From an uncultured Brachyspira sp. (GTDB taxonomy: Bacteria; Cyanobacteriota; Vampirovibrionia; Gastranaerophilales; Gastranaerophilaceae), in NCBI GenBank assembly GCA_900321895.1, contig ONYB01000193.1, positions 1 through 10,396 on the forward strand: a stretch of 10,396 nt of DNA, in the 5' to 3' direction. Of the stretch, positions 6,005 to 10,396 are shown in pieces. The notes below the pieces were generated by a model. It was not told the origin of the DNA. It saw nothing but the letters and a program-made list of their open reading frames with translations, and ran no database searches. How positions within the stretch are numbered: the stretch's first letter is position 1; each line of letters begins with the position of its first letter. Both the position numbers and the translations under genes were made by a program.

Positions 6005-6472
6005 TTATATGTTCATTTCCGCAAATTCTTTTAAACTTTTTCGGAATTCTCTTAGTGAATGTTGCAATCTATCAGTTTCTTCCGGTGAAAATTTACAAGA
6101 AATATTTTTTAAAAAATCTTTGATTTTTTTATTTATATCTTCAAGTTGTCGGTTTCCTTCAACTGTTATAGCAAGTCTTTTTACAAGTCTGTTGTTTTTT
6201 ACGTCAACACATCTGGTAATAAGATTTTTTTCTTCCAGCGAATTTAAAATTCGCCCTGTGTTTGCTCTGTCTTTTAGGATAAGTTTTGCCAAATCTCTTT
6301 GACAGATATCAGGATTGCAATATATTGTATCGAGTGCGGCATGTTCTTCCGGAGTGAGAGAAAGTTGAAGTTTACTGAACACTTGTGCCCCTAAAACTTT
6401 CATCACTCTTGCTGTTAGCTCTATGTCATAATAAATACTGTCGATGTAATGTTTAGTTTTTATATCTGTCAT
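6005..6472 (-). CDS. MarR-family winged-helix transcriptional regulator (155 aa)
   Basis: A typical MarR-family protein: terminal helices for dimerisation (about 5-35 and 108-150) flank a winged helix-turn-helix. LTPEEHAALDTIYCNPDICQRDLAKLI (39-65) gives the first helices, DRANTGRILNSLEEKNLI (68-85) includes the recognition helix, and the beta wing is DVKNNRLVKRLAIT (90-103), where the usual DxRD core is changed to DVKNNR. Members of the family usually repress neighbouring efflux genes and release DNA when a phenolic or hydrophobic ligand binds. Here it is the first gene of the efflux block and is divergent from the outer membrane factor gene, so it probably controls both directions and itself. 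ATG 6472 has only a weak upstream purine run (ACGGAAA). Confidence 0.93.
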   Translation of the reverse strand: MTDIKTKHYIDSIYYDIELTARVMKVLGAQVFSKLQLSLTPEEHAALDTIYCNPDICQRDLAKLILKDRANTGRILNSLEEKNLITRCVDVKNNRLVKRLAITVEGNRQLEDINKKIKDFLKNISCKFSPEETDRLQHSLREFRKSLKEFAEMNI

Positions 6473-6500
6473 TTTTTTTCCGTTTCAAATTTCAAAGCTG

Positions 6501-6532
6501 TGTTGTAAAAAAAATATGTTGCATTTACAACA
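6501..6532. promoter_or_regulatory. Candidate MarR operator and overlapping divergent promoters
   Basis: TGTTGTAAA (6501-6509) and TTTACAACA (6524-6532) form a perfect 9-bp inverted repeat with a 14-base spacer. It sits in the 88-bp gap between the divergent regulator and outer membrane factor genes. By symmetry the arms supply TTGTAA and TACAAC exactly 17 bases apart on both strands (weak 4/6 matches to -35 and -10), giving starts near 6538 (+) and 6495 (-). A second imperfect inverted pair, TATGTTGCAT (6515-6524) and ATGCTAACATA (6538-6548), overlaps it and includes an extended -10 (TGCTAACAT) for the plus strand. Confidence 0.5.
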
Positions 6533-6560
6533 ATATTATGCTAACATAGGATTATAAAAA

Positions 6561-7985
6561 ATGCAAGTGAATATTTTTAGAAGGAAAAAGAAATTGAAAA
6601 AGATACTAGCAGCAATAGTTTTAACGAGTTTGACAGGCATGACGTTTATGCCGGCTCTCGCAGTTCAAGAAGTTAATAATAATGTTCCAAAACAATATAA
6701 AAGCATGGTTAAAAAGAGTAAAAAAGTTTCGGATGATTACAAATATGCTTATGTAAATATGGATTTTTGGAGTCAGTTCAATGACGAAATTCTTAACGGA
6801 TATATTGATAAAGCCGTAAAAAACAACTACGATTTGAAAATGGCATCGTTAAACGTTAAGGAATATTATGAAAATGTAAAACTACAATTTTCAAACGAAT
6901 TGCCTAAATTGACAGCAGGTTATAGCCCTAACTATGTTAAAATGCCGGGGTCAAGCGATGCTGATTGGGTATTTGCGACTCCAGCCATTGCAAGCTATGA
7001 GGCTGATATTTTCTTGAAAAACAGAGATAAAACAAAATCTGTTAAAAAATTATATGAAGCTTCTCAGTTTGATGAACGTGCTGCATATATTTCTGTTGCG
7101 TCAGCTGTCGGTACTACGTATTTGAATATAGTCAGATTAGATAAAATTGTTGATTTGCAACAAGAAATCGTCGAATTAAGAAAAGAAATTTACGATTTAA
7201 TGCTAAAACGTAACAGAGAAGGAATTACTTCAACCGCTGATACGATCAAAGCTAACAAGGCTCTTGTTGCGGGCGAAACAGATTTAATCGAATATCAAAA
7301 ACAAAGAGATTTCTTGCTCCACCAGTTGGCTGTTTTGATTGGCGAAAGTCCTGCAAATGCAGAAGAATTAACTCGTACTTCTTACGACAAAATCGCTTTT
7401 TCAGGAAATATTCCGTCTGAAATTTCTTCTGACGTAATTGTTCAAAGACCGGATTATTTAAAGGCAGAAAAAATGGTTGAAAAAGCCGGAATTGATGTGA
7501 GAGTTGCGAAAAAAGAATTCCTTCCGTCATTCAATATTATGGGCTTGGCATTGTTTAATGCGGCAAATATAGGAAGCTCTTGGACGACAAAAAATATGTT
7601 GGCGTCAATCGGTGCTGCCGGCATGTTGCCACTCTTCACTGGTGGGTCTTTGACAGCTAACTTGAGATTGAAAAAGACCGAGTACGAAAGAGTGCTCCAA
7701 AACTACTACAAAACAAATTTAACAGCTATTCAAGAAGTTAACGACGCTTTGGTTTCTGTTAAAAAAGATACAGAAAAAATGGAAAGAACCCGGAAGCAAG
7801 CAGATCTTGAAAAAACTGATTTTATGTACAATCGTGACAAATATAATCAAGGTGTAATTTCTAAGTTGGATTTAATTCAATTTAAAGAAAACCTTCTCTC
7901 GATTGACAAACTCGTAGCCCAACAAAACATAGAGTGCATGGTGGATTACATCGGGCTCTACAAGGCTACGGGAAGCAAATTGTAA
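6561..7985 (+). CDS. TolC/OprM-type outer membrane efflux protein (474 aa)
   Basis: This is the outer membrane and periplasmic channel of a tripartite pump. A basic start and hydrophobic stretch form a signal peptide ending near PALA-VQ (residues 31-36). There is no lipobox Cys, so it is not a lipoprotein. Two homologous halves follow with the usual family marks: YEADIFLKNR (about 150), long coiled-coil helices (TYLNIVRLDKIVDLQQEI), VQRPDYLKAEKMVEKAGIDVRVAKKEFLPSFNI (about 294-326) and a C-terminal helix repeat (YNQGVISKLDLIQFKENLL). Length is typical. Start choice is open. ATG 6561 has AGGA at 6548-6551, but in-frame TTG 6594 has a stronger AGAAGGA (6579-6585) and would give a conventional MKKILAAIVL signal peptide. 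It is divergent from the regulator, adaptor and antiporter genes, which are its likely partners. Confidence 0.93.
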   Translation: MQVNIFRRKKKLKKILAAIVLTSLTGMTFMPALAVQEVNNNVPKQYKSMVKKSKKVSDDYKYAYVNMDFWSQFNDEILNGYIDKAVKNNYDLKMASLNVKEYYENVKLQFSNELPKLTAGYSPNYVKMPGSSDADWVFATPAIASYEADIFLKNRDKTKSVKKLYEASQFDERAAYISVASAVGTTYLNIVRLDKIVDLQQEIVELRKEIYDLMLKRNREGITSTADTIKANKALVAGETDLIEYQKQRDFLLHQLAVLIGESPANAEELTRTSYDKIAFSGNIPSEISSDVIVQRPDYLKAEKMVEKAGIDVRVAKKEFLPSFNIMGLALFNAANIGSSWTTKNMLASIGAAGMLPLFTGGSLTANLRLKKTEYERVLQNYYKTNLTAIQEVNDALVSVKKDTEKMERTRKQADLEKTDFMYNRDKYNQGVISKLDLIQFKENLLSIDKLVAQQNIECMVDYIGLYKATGSKL

Positions 7986-8014
7986 CCATGATAATAATAA
8001 AATAATCATCACCT

Positions 8015-8034
8015 CTTTACTTTATTAAGTAAAG
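8015..8034 (+). other. Perfect 8-bp hairpin preceding the terminator
   Basis: CTTTACTT (8015-8022) and AAGTAAAG (8027-8034) enclose a TATT tetraloop. It lies 2 bases before the terminator stem, giving two stacked hairpins in the mRNA 3' end. Confidence 0.7.
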
Positions 8035-8036
8035 CC

Positions 8037-8066
8037 TGCCGGTATTCAACGTACCGGCATTTTTTT
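8037..8066 (+). terminator. Intrinsic terminator of the outer membrane factor gene
   Basis: TGCCGGTA (8037-8044) pairs perfectly with TACCGGCA (8052-8059) around a 7-base loop, followed by seven Ts (8060-8066). This is a textbook rho-independent terminator, 51 bases past the stop codon, and implies the outer membrane factor gene is monocistronic. Confidence 0.95.
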
Positions 8067-8105
8067 GCCCGCTGTTAACTTTCGTAAAATTATCGCCCCA
8101 TATAC

Positions 8106-8134
8106 TTTAAAAACCCCAAAAAATTTGTTATACT
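8106..8134 (+). promoter_or_regulatory. Candidate extended -10 promoter (P1) for the GAF-GGDEF-HD-GYP gene
   Basis: TTTAAA (8106-8111), a 17-base spacer, then TATACT (8129-8134) directly preceded by TGT (extended -10). Transcription would start near 8141 with a leader of about 170 bases. A palindrome overlaps its -10 box and start point. Confidence 0.5.
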
Positions 8135-8160
8135 ACTAATGTAGTATTAATAAAATTTGT
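8120..8160. promoter_or_regulatory. Palindromic operator candidate framed by direct repeats
   Basis: ATACTAC (8130-8136) and GTAGTAT (8141-8147) are a perfect 7-bp inverted repeat with a TAAT spacer, 18 bp in all. AAAATTTGT occurs as a direct repeat on either side (8120-8128 and 8152-8160), 32 bp apart or about three helical turns. The palindrome covers the -10 box and predicted start of P1, the usual place for a repressor. The binding protein is unknown. Confidence 0.5.
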
Positions 8161-8193
8161 GGTGTAAGTGGCTTATACCCTCTTTTTGACGTA

Positions 8194-8222
8194 TTGAAAA
8201 AGAAAATTTATGAAGGTAGAAT
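8194..8222 (+). promoter_or_regulatory. Second promoter candidate (P2) for the GAF-GGDEF-HD-GYP gene
   Basis: TTGAAA (8194-8199) and TAGAAT (8217-8222), both 5/6 matches, are separated by 17 bases. The start would be near 8229. The resulting leader of about 80 bases contains a 7-bp stem, GTTAATT (8236-8242) with AATTAAC (8253-8259). The overlapping pair TTGACG (8186-8191) and TATGAA (8209-8214), also 17 apart, is an alternative. No other feature is evident in 8223-8309. Confidence 0.45.
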
Positions 8223-8309
8223 AGTTTTAAGTTATGTTAATTTTGTACGCAGAATTAACAATTAAAAATATTCACGGCTTTTGTAGAACGTAGTAGGCAG
8301 GTTAGAATT

Positions 8310-10271
8310 TTGGAAGAAAATAAGTTAAAAACGAATAACATACAACCAAAAGAAAGCAATATAAACTCTGTTTCCGACAGAGCGACAAACCCTGCCGCAC
8401 CTAAAAAATCCCCTGCGAAAAAGCCCGTTAAATCTAAGAAAAGAGTTGTTGAAACACCTGCAAAAGAGAGTGTTGTTCAAAATCACACGACCTCGCCTAT
8501 CACGAGCAGTATTGTTTCAAAAATCAATAATTTTGCACACAGCAGGAGCATTAACAAGCTTTACAGCGGGTATTTGACCAATGCTCTCTCTGCACAAAAA
8601 GTTGTTGATTATTTGGATATTATCCAAAGTTTGAATAGTGCTTTTCAGGACAAAAAATCCGTTCACGAAATCACTGCAGCTTTCCATGCCGTATTTACGG
8701 AAAAGGCAAAATGTTCTTTTACGGCGTACGGATTATTCCACGAAAAATCTAAATGCCTTAACCTCAAAAGCACAAGCAATTTTGGCAGTACATATTCATC
8801 AAAAATATTTATTTCCGACGACCAAAACCCGATAGTTAAATGCTTTAACACCTCGAGTGCAATGGTTTTGAAAGATAATGCCTTTTTGAAAATCCCTTAT
8901 TTGCAGAATTCGCCATCGATAATTTTGCCACTCGTATCTGCGGGCAAAACTCTTGGGGTTTTGATTTTTGACAAAGAAAATATTGATTGCAATATGGGCG
9001 TTTTGTCTTTTATAGCGGATTATATCGCGATGTTTATTCATAATGTTGATTTGCTTGAACAAACCAACAAATATGCAAACACGGACACCTTGACTTCTCT
9101 GTACAACCACAGAGGATTTCAGGAGGTTTTGGCGGCAGAACTCAAACATGCGGAAGACACTCACACGAACCTTTCTATCATTATGTTTGATATCAATAAT
9201 ATTTCAAAAATCAACAGAGAACTCGGGCATGCCAAGGGCGACGAGGTTATTAAACTTCTTGCCGAAAAGGTTAAACAGAATATGCGTTCAAACGACAAGG
9301 CAGGACGTTACGGTGGTGACGAAATCGCAATTATTTTGCCGAACACAAGCACCGCGGACGCAAAATATCTCGCTGAATACATTACATACTGTTTATCTTG
9401 CTGTTTTGTCGATGATGTCGGGCCTGTCAAGGTTTCTGTCGGTATTTCTACATTCCCTGAATGCTCGAAAAATCAGGAAAAATTGCTTATTCTTGCAGAA
9501 CAGGCAATGTATATTTCGCAGGCAAAAGGCTACAAAGAGGGCATGTCAGCAATTATCAGTTCTTCTGATTTGAACTTCTGGGATAATGACGCCCTGAATT
9601 CGTTTGCGGAAGTTATTGCAAAACGTCATTCGCAGTTGGGTATCGACTTTGAAGAAGAATTGGTTCACAAATTCAACAACGAACAAATTATTTCACAAAA
9701 CCACTTAATGGAAATGGTTACATCGCTTGCGGGTGCTATTGATGCGAAAGATCCATATACAAAAGGTCATTCGACTTCTGTTTCAAGATATTCGGAAGCT
9801 CTTGCAAGAGCAATAAATTTGCCGGAAGATGAAGTTCAAAGAATTACGCTTGGGGCATTGCTTCATGATGTCGGAAAAATCGGTATACCTGAAAATGTAT
9901 TGAAAAAACCGGGGAAACTTGACGACGCAGAATGGGAAATCATGAAACAACACCCTGTGATTGGTGCAGAGAAAGTTTTAGCACCAAATGAGGCGTTGAG
10001 CGATTTGATACCGATTGTAAAATATCACCACGAGCACATGGACGGCTCGGGATATCCTGAAGGTTTGAAGGGCAATGCAATTCCGCTCGCTGCAAGAATT
10101 GTTGCGGTTGCGGACACCTACCACGCTTTGATTAGTGACAGACCTTACAGAAAAGGAATGAGTGTTGAAAAGGCTTGTCAGATCTTGGAAGAAGGGGCAG
10201 GCAAACTTTGGGATGCAGACCTTGTCCGCCACTTTATCGCAATCGCCCCGTCCCTTGCAGCCAGTATATAG
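8310..10271 (+). CDS. GAF-GGDEF-HD-GYP protein, probable bifunctional c-di-GMP synthase/phosphodiesterase (653 aa)
   Basis: A cytoplasmic second-messenger enzyme with no membrane segment or signal peptide. Residues 1-70 are a Lys/Pro/Ser-rich, probably disordered tail, and a GAF-like sensor follows (about 100-245). The GGDEF domain (about 253-415) has metal Asp294 (FDIN), KIN and GHAKGD substrate motifs, and the active-type signature RYGGDEI (333-339). Its inhibitory I-site RxxD (R326, D329) is intact, four residues before the RYGG segment. The HD-GYP domain (about 465-650) has H487, H519-D520 in HDVGKIGIP, HHEHMDGSGYP (573-583) and RIVAVADTYHAL. Both catalytic sets look complete, so it could make c-di-GMP from GTP and degrade it, with GAF input setting the balance. 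The start is TTG 8310, with CAGG (8298-8301) 8 bases upstream and an in-frame stop at 8256. No nearby ATG offers an alternative. Confidence 0.93.
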   Translation: MEENKLKTNNIQPKESNINSVSDRATNPAAPKKSPAKKPVKSKKRVVETPAKESVVQNHTTSPITSSIVSKINNFAHSRSINKLYSGYLTNALSAQKVVDYLDIIQSLNSAFQDKKSVHEITAAFHAVFTEKAKCSFTAYGLFHEKSKCLNLKSTSNFGSTYSSKIFISDDQNPIVKCFNTSSAMVLKDNAFLKIPYLQNSPSIILPLVSAGKTLGVLIFDKENIDCNMGVLSFIADYIAMFIHNVDLLEQTNKYANTDTLTSLYNHRGFQEVLAAELKHAEDTHTNLSIIMFDINNISKINRELGHAKGDEVIKLLAEKVKQNMRSNDKAGRYGGDEIAIILPNTSTADAKYLAEYITYCLSCCFVDDVGPVKVSVGISTFPECSKNQEKLLILAEQAMYISQAKGYKEGMSAIISSSDLNFWDNDALNSFAEVIAKRHSQLGIDFEEELVHKFNNEQIISQNHLMEMVTSLAGAIDAKDPYTKGHSTSVSRYSEALARAINLPEDEVQRITLGALLHDVGKIGIPENVLKKPGKLDDAEWEIMKQHPVIGAEKVLAPNEALSDLIPIVKYHHEHMDGSGYPEGLKGNAIPLAARIVAVADTYHALISDRPYRKGMSVEKACQILEEGAGKLWDADLVRHFIAIAPSLAASI

Positions 10272-10279
10272 AAATGAAG

Positions 10280-10318
10280 GGCGATAAGACCGCATCTTTA
10301 TGATACGGACTTATCGCC
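10280..10318. terminator. Long hairpin between convergent genes, possible bidirectional terminator
   Basis: GGCGATAAG (10280-10288) pairs with CTTATCGCC (10310-10318). After an A/A mismatch, CCG (10290-10292) pairs with CGG (10306-10308). It lies 8 bases past the stop of the GGDEF gene and 14 bases from the stop of the convergent gene. Neither side has a strong T-run, so termination efficiency is uncertain. Confidence 0.5.
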
Positions 10319-10332
10319 TAAAACGAACCTAT

Positions 10333-10396
10333 TTACTTCTTCACTTCTTCCATCGCATCCCCGCCGAATTTTAAAAGCATTTCGTTTGCCAGAACC
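10333..10396 (-). CDS. C-terminal end of an unidentified convergent gene, cut by the window edge
   Basis: The minus strand reads without a stop from the window edge to TAA (10335-10333), giving VLANEMLLKFGGDAMEEVKK. The amphipathic, charged helix with a Lys-Lys end looks like a genuine protein C-terminus. The frame stops where an intergenic hairpin begins, as expected for a convergent pair. Twenty residues are too few to name the family. Confidence 0.55.
   Translation of the reverse strand, partial: VLANEMLLKFGGDAMEEVKK

Overview
The window is AT-rich chromosomal DNA from a bacterium with an outer membrane. It carries a TolC-type outer membrane factor with a signal peptide and a membrane-fusion adaptor. 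Several traits recall gut Vampirovibrionia/Melainabacteria (Gastranaerophilales): low GC, a lineage-style short N-terminus ending in 'FKA' on the methyltransferase-like protein, and short tandem and hairpin repeats between genes. That assignment is inference from style, not proof; another low-GC diderm is possible.

Layout. Positions 1-592 hold a small unrecognised basic protein (+), with a promoter, a five-copy pentanucleotide repeat just after the promoter, and a terminator whose loop contains the stop codon. Positions 627-6472 form a minus-strand block read right to left: a MarR-type regulator (6005-6472), an EmrA/HlyD adaptor (4970-5962), two tandem paralogous DHA2/EmrB-type drug:H+ antiporters (3307-4926 and 1551-3101), and a CheR-like methyltransferase-fold protein (627-1505). 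Divergently, on the plus strand, lies a TolC/OprM-type outer membrane factor (6561-7985) with a strong terminator. The 88-bp gap between the regulator and the outer membrane factor contains a perfect 9-bp inverted repeat, the obvious operator candidate. A 243-bp gap then holds two promoter candidates and an 18-bp perfect palindrome. It precedes a large cytoplasmic GAF-GGDEF-HD-GYP protein (8310-10271), which should make and break c-di-GMP. The last 64 bases carry the C-terminal end of a convergent minus-strand gene.

How the genes fit together. Regulator, adaptor, two alternative inner-membrane pumps and the outer membrane channel make a complete EmrAB-TolC-like tripartite efflux module. It appears to be controlled from one MarR-bound divergent promoter region. 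Having two antiporters with one adaptor and one channel suggests exchangeable pumps with different substrates, or a heteromeric arrangement.

The least explained part is non-coding. The spacers around the second antiporter hold three hairpins with unrelated stems but nearly identical apical loops (TGCTA[C/A]GC on the minus strand), inside or beside an imperfectly palindromic 128-bp unit built of 8-bp GTKAATAR repeats. An anti-Shine-Dalgarno-like stretch faces the ribosome binding site of the first antiporter. I saw no rRNA, tRNA, CRISPR array or transposase gene.
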